Source: an uncultured Verrucomicrobia subdivision 3 bacterium
GTDB lineage: Bacteria; Verrucomicrobiota; Verrucomicrobiia; Limisphaerales; UBA11358
Direction: 5' to 3'
NCBI GenBank assembly: GCA_903850425.1
Contig: CAINLR010000109.1
Span: forward strand, 1 to 64,000
DNA: 64,000 nucleotides
Below the pieces are notes generated by a model, which was not told where the DNA came from, ran no database searches, and saw only the letters and a program-made list of their open reading frames with translations. Of this stretch, positions 8,292 through 18,095 are shown in pieces (within the stretch, counting starts at the first letter, position 1; the number at the start of each line of letters is the position of its first letter). The translations under genes were made by a program, and so were the position numbers.

Positions 8292-10242
8292 GAATGATGG
8301 TGTTCAGTGGAAAGAAATTCGTGGCTTTACTCGGGTCAACCAGGCTCGTGGCCAGCTCCGGAAAAAAGGTCGGTTTGTTGCCGGTGCTCAAGACGTAGAG
8401 CATCATGCCCAGCGCGTAGATATCGGCCTGCGGCGTGCCGGGCCGCTCCGGCGGCGGCGGCATGTAGCCGGGCGTGCCGACCAGCGTGCGTTCCTGATCG
8501 GCCGGACGGATTTCGGACGTGAGTCCCATGTCGGCCAGTTTGGGCTGGCCGTTCACGAAGATCACATTTTGCGGTTTGATGTCGCGGTGCGTCAGCCCGC
8601 AGCCGTGCAGAAAATCCAGCGCCTCGGTCAGCGCGAGGCTGATGCGGAGACAATCCGCCACCGGCAAGCGCTTGGCGTGGGATTGGGCGCGTTCGTTGAC
8701 CAGATCGCGCGGGATGTAAGTGGCGGGCGCGCTTTCCCAGCCCGGCGCGAGCGCATCGCCCAGTTCCATGACGTAGTAGAAATAGCCGTCCAATTTTCCG
8801 CTGACAAAATCCACGCGCAACAGTCCGGGATGCTGCGTGGAAACTGGATGGTAACGGCTGATGCCGTTGAACTCGCGCTCATACGGATCGGGATTCTCAT
8901 CAAACCGGGCGAGATAGATCACTTTCAGCGCCCGCCATTCACCACGTTGGTTGCGGGCCAGCCAGACTTGCCCGTAAGCGCCCTCGCCGAACGGCGGATG
9001 GAATATTTCGTAGCCGGGAATTTTCGGGGCGGCCACCATCGGAATGGTTCGGCCAGCGGCCGCTTCGTGGTGGAGCGTGACGGCGGTTTGCGTGCCATAA
9101 ATTTTTACGCCCACCGCCCACGCCAGCGCGCAGGGCACCTGGCCGGCGGCAATCACCAGCCACGGGAACCAGCAATTGGTGAAATAGCTGAATGAAATCG
9201 CCCCAACCGCCACCGCCAGGGCCAGCCCCGTGGCCGTCAGGCCGGCGGTCAGCCAGCGCAGCCGCCACAAGTTTCCGCCCAGCCATGCTCCGGTCACGGC
9301 CAGCAGCAGCATTTCCACCAGCCACGGGGGGCGGCGCAGCCAGTCGCGGTTCATGAGATTTAAAAACTCGGTGACCAGAATTTCCACGCCGCCGGAAGAC
9401 TCGTCCGTCCAGCGCGTGTAGGGCGTGGCGAATTCATCCTCTTCACCGTCCATCAGCGACGTGTGCGGCTGCGTGCCGACGAAGACAATCTGGTCGCGAA
9501 AATAATTCGGCGGCTGGGTCAGCGCGAACGCGTAGCTCATCGTGGTCCAGCCGCCTTGCGGTCCGTAGTAACGCAGCCATTGTTCGTGCGGCAGCTTGTC
9601 CAGCCGCGCGCCCGCCAGCCGCGCCACCGTCCACGGCAGGCTGGGATACGGTCCCAGCGACGGGAACGGCCAGTGCCGGCGCACGATGTGATCCAGGTCC
9701 GGATTGAGCCAGGCGACGCCCCAGTTGGTGCCGGCCGCGTTGACAAAAATTTCCGCCGGCAGATTGGGTTGCGAGCCGGTGAAGCCGGGATGGTTCACCT
9801 GCGATTGTTCCGCCATCAACACCACGCGGCCTTGCCGGCGCATGGCGCTCGCGAGCGCATCGTCTTTCGCCGGGGCGTCCGGTTTTTCAAAAAACGAATC
9901 AAATGTCACCAGGGCGCAACCGTCAGCCGCCAGCTTGTTCAATAATTCGGCATGCAACGCCCGGTCCCACGGCTGGCCGCGCGGCTGATGAAATTGCGCG
10001 AATGCCGCATTATCCATCAGGATCAAAGTGACCCGGTTGGTGACGACAGGCCCGCCGAAGCGGAACAAATAATCGTAGCTGGCATTTACCCAGGCATCCC
10101 CCAGCGGCAGCATCCACAGGAGCCAGCCGCATAGCACCACCACCGCCGCGCCCAGCGCGGAAATGAGCCGTGAATTGTGGTTGGGGGGCGGGCTGCTCAC
10201 AACGTGCGGCCACACTGTAAGCAGGCGTGGGGCAAAGAACAA
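8191..10242 (-). CDS. CHASE2 sensor domain serine/threonine protein kinase
   Basis: N-terminal CHASE2-like region with TM segments; kinase motifs GEGAYGQVWLAR, ALKVIYL, HRDIKPQNVIF, DMG, GTPGYMPPPE. Confidence 0.85.
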   Translation of the reverse strand: MFFAPRLLTVWPHVVSSPPPNHNSRLISALGAAVVVLCGWLLWMLPLGDAWVNASYDYLFRFGGPVVTNRVTLILMDNAAFAQFHQPRGQPWDRALHAELLNKLAADGCALVTFDSFFEKPDAPAKDDALASAMRRQGRVVLMAEQSQVNHPGFTGSQPNLPAEIFVNAAGTNWGVAWLNPDLDHIVRRHWPFPSLGPYPSLPWTVARLAGARLDKLPHEQWLRYYGPQGGWTTMSYAFALTQPPNYFRDQIVFVGTQPHTSLMDGEEDEFATPYTRWTDESSGGVEILVTEFLNLMNRDWLRRPPWLVEMLLLAVTGAWLGGNLWRLRWLTAGLTATGLALAVAVGAISFSYFTNCWFPWLVIAAGQVPCALAWAVGVKIYGTQTAVTLHHEAAAGRTIPMVAAPKIPGYEIFHPPFGEGAYGQVWLARNQRGEWRALKVIYLARFDENPDPYEREFNGISRYHPVSTQHPGLLRVDFVSGKLDGYFYYVMELGDALAPGWESAPATYIPRDLVNERAQSHAKRLPVADCLRISLALTEALDFLHGCGLTHRDIKPQNVIFVNGQPKLADMGLTSEIRPADQERTLVGTPGYMPPPPERPGTPQADIYALGMMLYVLSTGNKPTFFPELATSLVDPSKATNFFPLNTIILKACHPNCAERYASAAEMRRELLATQAALAENK

Positions 10243-10335
10243 TTTTCACTTTGTTTTTTTCTTTACAGACCGGCGCGGGTGTGAGATTCCGATTCGGACG
10301 GCGGTGACGGCCTCGGAAACAACACACCAATCAAT

Positions 10336-10764
10336 ATGACCAAAAAAATCAAACCCACCTTGGGATGCGTGTTGGCCCTGCTGGTGCTGGCAGGCTTCGC
10401 GGCGGACGTTGCCTGGGCGGACCTCCAGGTCATTCCGTTCACCGCCCGCGTCATGAACGGTTCCGGCTGTCCCGGGGCGAACAATGGTTATGCCAAGATG
10501 ACGAACAGCGCGGGAACCTACAACATCACGCCGCCGGCCAACGCGACCGGTTGCACCTTCACGGATGCGTCCGGGTTTGCCGCGCCCTATGTTTCCGTGG
10601 CGACGGTGATTCGCAAAAGTGACCAGTTGACTTGGTGCGGCACCAACAGCGTGACCTTCCCGGTGGCGAGCAACCAGCAGTATTCCATGACGATCTACGT
10701 CAAGAGCACGCCGCCGCCGCCGACCAACAGCCAGCCGATCAAATTACAGGCCAATTGGCAGTGA
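10336..10764 (+). CDS. Secreted hypothetical protein
   Basis: 142 aa with clear signal peptide MTKKIKPTLGCVLALLVLAGFAADVAWA. Confidence 0.6.
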   Translation: MTKKIKPTLGCVLALLVLAGFAADVAWADLQVIPFTARVMNGSGCPGANNGYAKMTNSAGTYNITPPANATGCTFTDASGFAAPYVSVATVIRKSDQLTWCGTNSVTFPVASNQQYSMTIYVKSTPPPPTNSQPIKLQANWQ

Positions 10765-10811
10765 GTTGCTAATTCCAGCTCGCGTTCAAGAGGATATTCA
10801 TCCGGCATTAC

Positions 10812-10950
10812 ATTAGCACTGGGCTTCAGCCCGGTGGCAGGAATGTCCGGGGGCGACAGCCGTTTCAATGCCTTTTTTAGTGGGACCAAGCCGTTGAAAC
10901 GGCTGACTTTGGTTTTGATTCGTTCCACCGGGCTGAAGCCCGGTGCTAAT
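10812..10950. repeat. REPIN-like nested inverted repeat
   Basis: Outer arms 10812-10837 and 10925-10950; perfect inner 12-bp arms CAGCCGTTTCAA / TTGAAACGGCTG. Confidence 0.85.
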
Positions 10951-10979
10951 CATAGGCCCAACTGGAACGCGTATTAGAT

Positions 10980-13379
10980 TTAGAAGCTGATCTTGAGCCG
11001 GGCGAGGAAAGTCCGGCTGCGCACCATTTCGTTGTGCAGGTTCAGCGGCTCCAAGGAATAATTCTGGTCGAAGACATTCAAAAATCCCGCCGTCAGTTCT
11101 GCGCGGCGATGCCAGAAGCGGTAGCCGGCAAAGGCGTTGAACTGCCAGAAATCATCGCCCGGTTCGGGCGTGGAAAATCCTGAGTTCTGCTGGTGATACC
11201 AGTTGGCCTCCAGCACGGAGAAGAGGCCGCAGGGATGATTCCAGTTCGCGTGGAGATTCACTGTATGCAGCAGGCTTTCCATGCTTTGGCGGACTTGAAA
11301 CGGCGCGTCAAAATTAATGGCCGGCAGTCCGTCAGGGAAATCCGCATAGTGCAAATCCAGTTTGGCCTGCGACAACCGGTAACGGGCGCCGGCGGTCCAC
11401 TGCTGGCCGAGCAGTTGATCGGCCGAGCAGGTGAGCGACGCCTCTTGGAACTTCATGGATTGCCTCAAGCCGGTGGTGTAGGTCGGATAAAGATTGGTGT
11501 CCGATTGATCCACGTTGTAGATGTAGGCTCCTTGCGCGCCGTCTTTCTGCGAACAAAGAAATTCTCCCACCACGGCCAGATACGTTCCGGTATCAAATTT
11601 TTGTTCCAGCGACAAAGCATAGGTGTCGAATTGGGAACCGCTGGAGTCGCCGGCCACGGATTCTGGAGCCAGACTGCGGAAAGCCTGATTGAAACCCGCC
11701 ACCTCCGTCGGTTCCAGCCGCAGGCTCTGGCCTTGCGCGAAACCGGACAGGGAGCGCGTGTAGGCGGCACGCAGGGTTGTGTTCGTCCGCGGCGTCCAGA
11801 TGAATCCAATTTTGGGCGAAAGCAGACTCGTGGTCTTTTCCTGCGCGGCAAATGGCGTCGTTGCCAAATCCATCGGCTGATACAATTGGTCATAGCTCAA
11901 GCCTGCGTTGATGGCGAAAGTATCAGTCAACTGCCAGTTGTGATAGCCATAGACCGTGAATTGGTGGAAGTTCAAGGAAAAATCTTGGGGCGTAAGCGTG
12001 TAGCCGTCTTCGAACAACTCTGCTGGGAATTGACTGCCTAAATTGAAATTCGCGTTCCCCCGGTGTTGATCGCGAACCTCGCCCCATTGGTAGCGCGCGC
12101 CGACCATGGTGGAATGGTTCGGAGTTTCCCAGATTTGCTGGAGTTCGGCCGAATACAGCAACTGCGAAATTTGCACCAACTCATCCGCACCCATATACCG
12201 TTGGGCATTCAAAGCCCCATTATAAATAAACCCAATTACTTGGGCTCCGTTGATCACGTTGGCGATTTCATCCGCCGCCTGCCGCGTGCCGAAGAACAGC
12301 GTGTGGACGCCCGGACTCCATTCGTGGTGATAACCCAGATACACATTTGGCTCCTGCCTTTCCGCAAAGCGGATGGTGGGATTGGCGTAAGCCTGATCGT
12401 AGTATTGGCTGTTATCGCCGTAGTTAATCTGGGCCAGTTGCACGCCGCCGAAGAGGCTGTCTTGGGAAGTCAATTGCCCCTTGAGCGTGACATTAAGTTC
12501 CTGGTTCTGGAAATCGCCGTTGAGCCGTTGGCCGGGATCGTATTGGTGGGCCACGCCGACGTTGTAACTGAAATTGCCGGAGGTGTAAAACTGCTCGGCC
12601 TTTTCCGTCAAGCTGCCGCGGCTGAGATATGTCGTGTCGGACGCGAAACCCAGCCGGCTCTGCTCAAAAAATTTCGTGCGCGGCTGCTCGGAAGTCAGCG
12701 GGGTCAGCCAGCCGGCCCCGGTGGGCGCGAGCAAATTGGCGATCCAAAATTCGTCGCTGGCCGGCGTCTCGTAACGGAGATTGCTCCAGTTCGGATCGCG
12801 CAACTGGTCGTAGCTGTTGGCCAGAAACAGGTGCGCGGAATAATTCGCGTAATCGGCGCTCACGGCGCGGCCGGCTTCGCGCAAGCTCACGTCCAGCATC
12901 CCGGCGTCGCGATACACGCCCGCCAGATTGGCGCTGCGCACCGCGCGGTCCTGATCCAGCAACAGTTGCGAGCGATAGACGCTGCGGTTGTCATTCAACG
13001 CCTGGGATTTTTCCAGGTCGCGAATCGCGTCGTTGATTTCGTTGCCTTGCTGCTTGAACAACGCCGAATACAGCCACGGCGTCGGGTCCTGCGGATCCAG
13101 CTTCTGCGCGAGCGCGAGTTCCTTGGCGGCTTGCGCGTGGTCGCCCTTGGCGATGTCGGCCTTGCCGAGATAGCTGCGCAACTCGGAGCGCTGCGGTTCG
13201 AGCGCGGCCGCCACGAGCAAATCCTCGCGTCCGCCCGCCGCGTCGCCCCGCCGGATGCGCGCCAGGCCGGATGCGCGCCAGGCCGCGACCGAGCCAGGCA
13301 TTGCCCAGCGCGGAATCCACGGCGATGGCCTGGTCAAACCAGGTGATGGCTGCGTGCGGCTGATTTCTGGCGGCGGCAA
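10980..13379 (-). CDS. 3' part of split gene: TPR segment plus TonB-dependent-receptor-like outer-membrane beta-barrel
   Basis: Alternating aromatic beta-strand pattern, C-terminus ...FLARLKISF; TPR-like N-terminal part continues the reading of 12991-14553 in another frame. Confidence 0.75.
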   Translation of the reverse strand: MPPPEISRTQPSPGLTRPSPWIPRWAMPGSVAAWRASGLARIRRGDAAGGREDLLVAAALEPQRSELRSYLGKADIAKGDHAQAAKELALAQKLDPQDPTPWLYSALFKQQGNEINDAIRDLEKSQALNDNRSVYRSQLLLDQDRAVRSANLAGVYRDAGMLDVSLREAGRAVSADYANYSAHLFLANSYDQLRDPNWSNLRYETPASDEFWIANLLAPTGAGWLTPLTSEQPRTKFFEQSRLGFASDTTYLSRGSLTEKAEQFYTSGNFSYNVGVAHQYDPGQRLNGDFQNQELNVTLKGQLTSQDSLFGGVQLAQINYGDNSQYYDQAYANPTIRFAERQEPNVYLGYHHEWSPGVHTLFFGTRQAADEIANVINGAQVIGFIYNGALNAQRYMGADELVQISQLLYSAELQQIWETPNHSTMVGARYQWGEVRDQHRGNANFNLGSQFPAELFEDGYTLTPQDFSLNFHQFTVYGYHNWQLTDTFAINAGLSYDQLYQPMDLATTPFAAQEKTTSLLSPKIGFIWTPRTNTTLRAAYTRSLSGFAQGQSLRLEPTEVAGFNQAFRSLAPESVAGDSSGSQFDTYALSLEQKFDTGTYLAVVGEFLCSQKDGAQGAYIYNVDQSDTNLYPTYTTGLRQSMKFQEASLTCSADQLLGQQWTAGARYRLSQAKLDLHYADFPDGLPAINFDAPFQVRQSMESLLHTVNLHANWNHPCGLFSVLEANWYHQQNSGFSTPEPGDDFWQFNAFAGYRFWHRRAELTAGFLNVFDQNYSLEPLNLHNEMVRSRTFLARLKISF

Positions 13380-14553
13380 TAAAGCCTTTTAACGCGAGGG
13401 CCTGGGCATTGCGCGGGGCCAGCGCGAGGCTCTTATCCAAAGCCTCGATCGCCGGGCCGGTGCGGCCAAAACTAAATTCCAATTCCGCCACGCGCGCCCA
13501 CGCGAAGCCGAACTCCGGCGTCGTTTTCGCCGCCTGCCGCGCCAGCGTCAAGGCGGTGGCTAGGGAAGTGTCGCGGCGGGCGCGGGATTGTTCGTAGTAG
13601 GAATCGGCCAGCCACGTCGTGGAAGTTGCGGCGTTGCTGGCGCCCGAACGCGGCTGAAATTTCACGGCGCTGATGACTTCGCGCAACGCGTCGGCGAGCG
13701 GCGATGGCATCGTGCCGAGTTGCCTTTCGCAGGCATCCGCCTGGCCGACCGACAACAGCAGTCCGGCATAATATATTTTTCCGGCCTCGGAAACGGGTGC
13801 CGTCGCGCGCGGATAATTCGCCAGCGCCGCCGGCAAATCGCCCGTGCGATAGGCCGCGAGCGAGGCGTTGAGCCTGATCTTCTCCTCCGGCGTGAGTGCC
13901 AATTCATCCGGGTTCAGCACGGCGGGATAATAAAAACACCATTGCAAAAGATTGTTGGCAATGAAGCCGGCCGTGCGCACCGGCGTCTGGCCCAAATCCA
14001 CCATCGCCTGCTGGCCATTGGTCAGCGTGAGGGTCGCTTGGTCGTTGCCAAATGCAACCTGACCGTCCACGACCGACAGGATCGTGCGCTCCGTAGCATC
14101 CACGGCCAGCACAAATTCCGTGCCCCGCACCCCGGCGACCGCGCCGCGCGTGATGATCTTGATGCGCCCCGGCTGGTCGCGATGAAAAAAGGAGAGGATG
14201 CCCTGAACCAAATGCAAGCCGCTCTGATCTTGGGGCGTGGGCGGCGGCAACACTTCGAGTTCGGTTGAAGCCCCGAAGGCAATGACGCTTTGCCCGGACC
14301 ACCGCAGCGCCATGCGGCTGTTGGCCCCGGTGCGCAACCGGTCAAACGCGTGAAAAATCTGGTTGGTGTGCGCCATCGTCCAAGTCGTGGCCCCGGCAGG
14401 GGCGGTTTCCACCGCGCCCTGGAGCTCCACCATTTGAACTTCGTTCGCGTGACTGGCGGCCGGTTGAGCACCGGCGACACTGGTCAGCACTGCGAGGATC
14501 GCCCCATTCAGCAGGAGTAACCGCGACCGGCTCTTGAGTAAAAACATATTCAC
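12991..14553 (-). CDS. 5' part of split gene: FecR-domain plus TPR protein
   Basis: Signal peptide, FecR-like segment (ITRGAVAGVRGTEFVLAVD), TPR-like repeats; loses sensible sequence after GRGLARIR at a 16-bp duplication. Confidence 0.75.
   Translation of the reverse strand: MNMFLLKSRSRLLLLNGAILAVLTSVAGAQPAASHANEVQMVELQGAVETAPAGATTWTMAHTNQIFHAFDRLRTGANSRMALRWSGQSVIAFGASTELEVLPPPTPQDQSGLHLVQGILSFFHRDQPGRIKIITRGAVAGVRGTEFVLAVDATERTILSVVDGQVAFGNDQATLTLTNGQQAMVDLGQTPVRTAGFIANNLLQWCFYYPAVLNPDELALTPEEKIRLNASLAAYRTGDLPAALANYPRATAPVSEAGKIYYAGLLLSVGQADACERQLGTMPSPLADALREVISAVKFQPRSGASNAATSTTWLADSYYEQSRARRDTSLATALTLARQAAKTTPEFGFAWARVAELEFSFGRTGPAIEALDKSLALAPRNAQALALKGFIAAARNQPHAAITWFDQAIAVDSALGNAWLGRGLARIRPGAHPAGRRGGRTRGFARGGRARTAALRVAQLSRQGRHRQGRPRASRQGTRARAEAGSAGPDAVAVFGVVQAARQRNQRRDSRPGKIPGVE
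13251..13282. repeat. 16-bp perfect tandem duplication CCGGATGCGCGCCAGG x2
   Basis: Read directly; removing one copy restores a single continuous frame. Confidence 0.97.
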
Positions 14554-14812
14554 GACGTGCCCAGGTTGACAAATGTTGAGGGGTTATGTAGTCAAGGCGG
14601 CGGCTTTGGGCAATGCAATTCAGCATAATTCGTGTTTTCACATTGGTGGCCAAGGCGTGCCCGCCCTGCGTGGGCCCGCCGAAACTCGCGGTTCCAGCGG
14701 CACCGGGCGGCGGCGCTGATGTGCGTGAAAGGAAAATTCAGCGTCGGCGATTCAACGTGCCCGTGGCAAAAAACACGGAGGCATTGCTTGGCACGCAGTA
14801 GTGCCTGAAAAA

Positions 14813-15619
14813 TCATTTCGCAATAATTGTAAAATCTGCGGATGCATAGTCGCTCCAGATTTCATTCCAGGGCGTGTCAGTTTCCTTGCCAAGCGGTGCC
14901 CGGTAGAAATCCAAAAGGTATGAACCGTGAATGAGATAAGTTCCGGGTTGGTCGAACGCGAACCATTTTTTCAGGTCAATTTGGTCTTCAAACAATTTGC
15001 CTGAATCCAGGGGAACAAGCGTGCTTAACCCGCCGAAGCAGGCGGCGTGGCTTGCGGTCAAGGCCTGGCGCACGCCGTTTTTGTTTGAAAGTTGCCCGCT
15101 AAAACTAAATTGGTTGTCTCGCCGACCCCGTTGCAGTCCGCCGCGCTGGAAGACGACTGTCCGTTCGTCCAAATTTTTAAGCTGGAACTTAACCACCACT
15201 GGCTCATTGGTCGTGTATTCCGGTTTCAACGGAACGAATTGCGCAGTGAGTTTGTAACCGGGTGGTGACCGCAAGTCACAGTTCACGGAAAACCATTTGG
15301 CGATGGCTTCGGCTTCGTCCTGAACGTGAGTCTTAAACCATACGACATTGATGGTGTCTTTTGGTGCCCCGCCCCAGCCAGAACAGGAATATTCATGCCC
15401 GCTGATTCGAAGCCTCACCAAATTGGTGACGCCGTCCAATCTGAAGGAGAAATCGGTATTGGCGTTGTTCTCCGAATAAACATGCGCCTGGAGGTTTTTT
15501 GTTTCCACCGCTGCACCGGAAGCAACATCGTAGAGGCCATTGGTCTCAGCCGCCCCAAGCGGCAACACGGTGGCCGCAAATAGAGCGGTTATCAAACCCG
15601 ACCTCGGGAGGAAATTCAC
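14813..15619 (-). CDS. Secreted hypothetical protein
   Basis: 268 aa with signal peptide LITALFAATVLPLGAAE; stop overlaps no other gene. Confidence 0.6.
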   Translation of the reverse strand: MNFLPRSGLITALFAATVLPLGAAETNGLYDVASGAAVETKNLQAHVYSENNANTDFSFRLDGVTNLVRLRISGHEYSCSGWGGAPKDTINVVWFKTHVQDEAEAIAKWFSVNCDLRSPPGYKLTAQFVPLKPEYTTNEPVVVKFQLKNLDERTVVFQRGGLQRGRRDNQFSFSGQLSNKNGVRQALTASHAACFGGLSTLVPLDSGKLFEDQIDLKKWFAFDQPGTYLIHGSYLLDFYRAPLGKETDTPWNEIWSDYASADFTIIAK

Positions 15620-17610
15620 GCAAGTTGCCCCCCGCCGACGAGCTTCGTCGCGGTAGTGGCTTCGCCAAACTGCGCTTTCACCTTGGCCACGGTGTTCTCA
15701 ACGGAGAGACCATACTTGGCGCGGAGTTCGTCCTGCGTGGTGGCGTGTTCGATGAATTGATCCGGCCAGCCGATGCGCACCACGGGCGTGGTCACGGCTT
15801 TCTCGCTGAACAATTCCAGCACGGCGGATCCGTAGCCGCCGATGAGGACGTGGTCTTCGAGCGTCACAATCAATTCCGCCGCGCGACCGAATTGCTCATG
15901 CAGCGCCGCGTCAATCGGCTTGGTGAAGCGCGGATTGATGACGGCCACGTCGTAGCCGTCGGCGTTGAGCTGCTGCGCGGATTTCTGCGCAATGGCATTC
16001 ATCGGCCCGAGGCCGAACAGCGCGACTTTGCGTTTGCCGTTGTTTGAAAAATTGCTGACGACCTTCGCCTTGCCGACTTCGATGAGTTGCGGTTCTGGCT
16101 TCATCGGCACGCCTTCCGCCGTGCCGCGCGGATAGCGGATGAACGTCGGATGATCAATCTTGGTGGCGGTGAGCATCATGTCCGCAAGTTCATCCTCGTT
16201 GGCCGGAGCCATGGCGATGACGTTCGGGAAACAGCGCAGATAGGAAATATCGAACAAGCCGTGATGCGTCGGGCCGTCGTTGGCGGAGAGGCCCGCGCGA
16301 TCCATGACGAAAATCACCGGTAGATCCTGCAAACAAACGTCGTGATGAATGCAGTCGTAGGCGCGCTGGAGGAACGTGGAATAAATCGCCACGACCGGCC
16401 GATACCCCATCGTCGCCATGCCGGCGGCAAAGATGACGCCATGTTCTTCCGCGATGCCGACATCGAAATAACGATCGGGCATGGCTTTTTCCAGATGCTT
16501 CATGCCCGTGCCCGTGGGCATCGCGGCGGTGAGGCCGACAATATTTTTGTTGTTCTGGCAGAGCTTCACCAACGTCTGGCCCATCACATCCTGATACGCG
16601 GGCGGCGTGCCGGGTTTGTTGGCGGGCGTTTCGCCGGTGGCGGCGTTGTAAGGCCCGAGGCCGTGGAATTTCTCCGGCGACTTCAGCGCCGCTTCGTAGC
16701 CTTTGCCTTTTTGCGTGAGAATGTGGATGACAATCGGATGGTCGCACTGCTTGGCGAATTCCAGCGTGCTGATGAGCAGCGGCAGATTATGGCCGTCAAT
16801 CGGGCCGAGATAGCGCATGCCCATTTCCTCGAAGAACACCGGGCTGCCGTGCCCGCCGCGACCGTCGGTGTCCAGTGCCTGCGTGGTTTGTTGCAGGCCG
16901 ACGCTATTGATGGCGCCTTTGACGCCGCCTTCGGCGCGATGCGCCAGTTGGATGGCGAGGCCGCCCTTCGGCAACCGGCGGACGAAGCTTTCAAACTCTT
17001 TCGCGAGCTTGTTGTAAGACGGATTGGTGATGAGCTTGTTGAGGTAGCCGGAAATCGCGCCGACGTTTTTGGCGATGCTCCATTCGTTGTCGTTGAGGAT
17101 GCCGATGAATTTTTTCGTCGTGTGACTGACGTTGTTCATCGCCTCGAAGGAAATGCCGTTGGTCAAGGCCGCATCACCGAAGATGCAAACGACTTGTTCG
17201 TCCGTGCCGCGTTTGTCACGCGCTGCCGCCATGCCGAGCGCGGCGGAGAGCGCGGTGCCCGCGTGGCCCGCGCCGAAGCAGTCATGCTCGCTCTCGGTGC
17301 GCAGCGCGAAACCGTTCAGCCCGTCCGTCTGGCGGATGGTGCGGAAACGGTCTTTGCGACCGGTCAAAATTTTGTGGACATAAACCTGATGGCTCACATC
17401 CCAGACAAACTTGTCCTTGGGCGTGGTAAAAACCTTGTGCAGCGCGATGGAAAGCTCCACGACGCCGAGGTTGGGGCCGAGGTGCCCGCCGCCTTTGGCG
17501 AGGCCTTCGATCAGCTCGGTGCGAATTTCGCCGGCGAGTTCCTGCAATTGCGGCACCGTCAGTTTTTTGACGTGCGCCGGTCCATCCACCATGTCCAAGT
17601 AACGACTCAT
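15616..17610 (-). CDS. dxs: 1-deoxy-D-xylulose-5-phosphate synthase
   Basis: 664 aa; transketolase motifs GHAGTALSAALGMAAARD, FVMDRAGLSANDGPTHHGLFDISYL, IRYPRG, LEDHVLIGGYGSAVLE. Confidence 0.95.
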   Translation of the reverse strand: MSRYLDMVDGPAHVKKLTVPQLQELAGEIRTELIEGLAKGGGHLGPNLGVVELSIALHKVFTTPKDKFVWDVSHQVYVHKILTGRKDRFRTIRQTDGLNGFALRTESEHDCFGAGHAGTALSAALGMAAARDKRGTDEQVVCIFGDAALTNGISFEAMNNVSHTTKKFIGILNDNEWSIAKNVGAISGYLNKLITNPSYNKLAKEFESFVRRLPKGGLAIQLAHRAEGGVKGAINSVGLQQTTQALDTDGRGGHGSPVFFEEMGMRYLGPIDGHNLPLLISTLEFAKQCDHPIVIHILTQKGKGYEAALKSPEKFHGLGPYNAATGETPANKPGTPPAYQDVMGQTLVKLCQNNKNIVGLTAAMPTGTGMKHLEKAMPDRYFDVGIAEEHGVIFAAGMATMGYRPVVAIYSTFLQRAYDCIHHDVCLQDLPVIFVMDRAGLSANDGPTHHGLFDISYLRCFPNVIAMAPANEDELADMMLTATKIDHPTFIRYPRGTAEGVPMKPEPQLIEVGKAKVVSNFSNNGKRKVALFGLGPMNAIAQKSAQQLNADGYDVAVINPRFTKPIDAALHEQFGRAAELIVTLEDHVLIGGYGSAVLELFSEKAVTTPVVRIGWPDQFIEHATTQDELRAKYGLSVENTVAKVKAQFGEATTATKLVGGGQLA

Positions 17611-17628
17611 AAATTCTTAAAACATATT

Positions 17629-17720
17629 AACCACGGATGGACCCAGATAGACACGGATGAAAATTCATCGGCGAGCTGCGTTTGTCAGAATCCGTGTGCA
17701 TCGGTGTCCATCCGTGGTTT
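17629..17720. repeat. ACCACGGAT-family inverted repeat, copy b
   Basis: TTAACCACGGATGGAC...GTGTCCATCCGTGGTTT. Confidence 0.85.
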
Positions 17721-17726
17721 CCAAAA

Positions 17727-18065
17727 TTATTCTTCGGCTAGGTCGAGCGGCTTGAGCTTCAGTTCGCCGGCCGCCGTCTTTTCCAGTTGCTGGATCTTCA
17801 ATTCCGCCTCCGCCAGTTTTTCCTGGCAGACTTTGACCATGCGTGCGCCTTCCGCGTATTTCGCGAGGAGCGTTTCCAGCGGCAAATCATCCGCTTCCAT
17901 TGCTTCGACAATGGCTTCCAGGTTTTTCAACGCTTCCTCGAACGGCGGATGCTTGGCGGGACTCGTCGGTCCTGCGGCTTTTGTGTGGTTCGGCACGGCT
18001 GAAATTCTAGGTAAACCAACGACGTTCGTCCAGTTCACATTATTATTTCCATTCCCTGCTTGCAT
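17727..18065 (-). CDS. xseB: Exodeoxyribonuclease VII small subunit
   Basis: FEEALKNLEAIVEAMEADDLPLETLLAKYAEGARMVKVCQEKLAEAELKIQ; start may be internal. Confidence 0.88.
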   Translation of the reverse strand: MQAGNGNNNVNWTNVVGLPRISAVPNHTKAAGPTSPAKHPPFEEALKNLEAIVEAMEADDLPLETLLAKYAEGARMVKVCQEKLAEAELKIQQLEKTAAGELKLKPLDLAEE

Positions 18066-18095
18066 CCTCTGCGCCCGCCCAAATAAATTATCATC

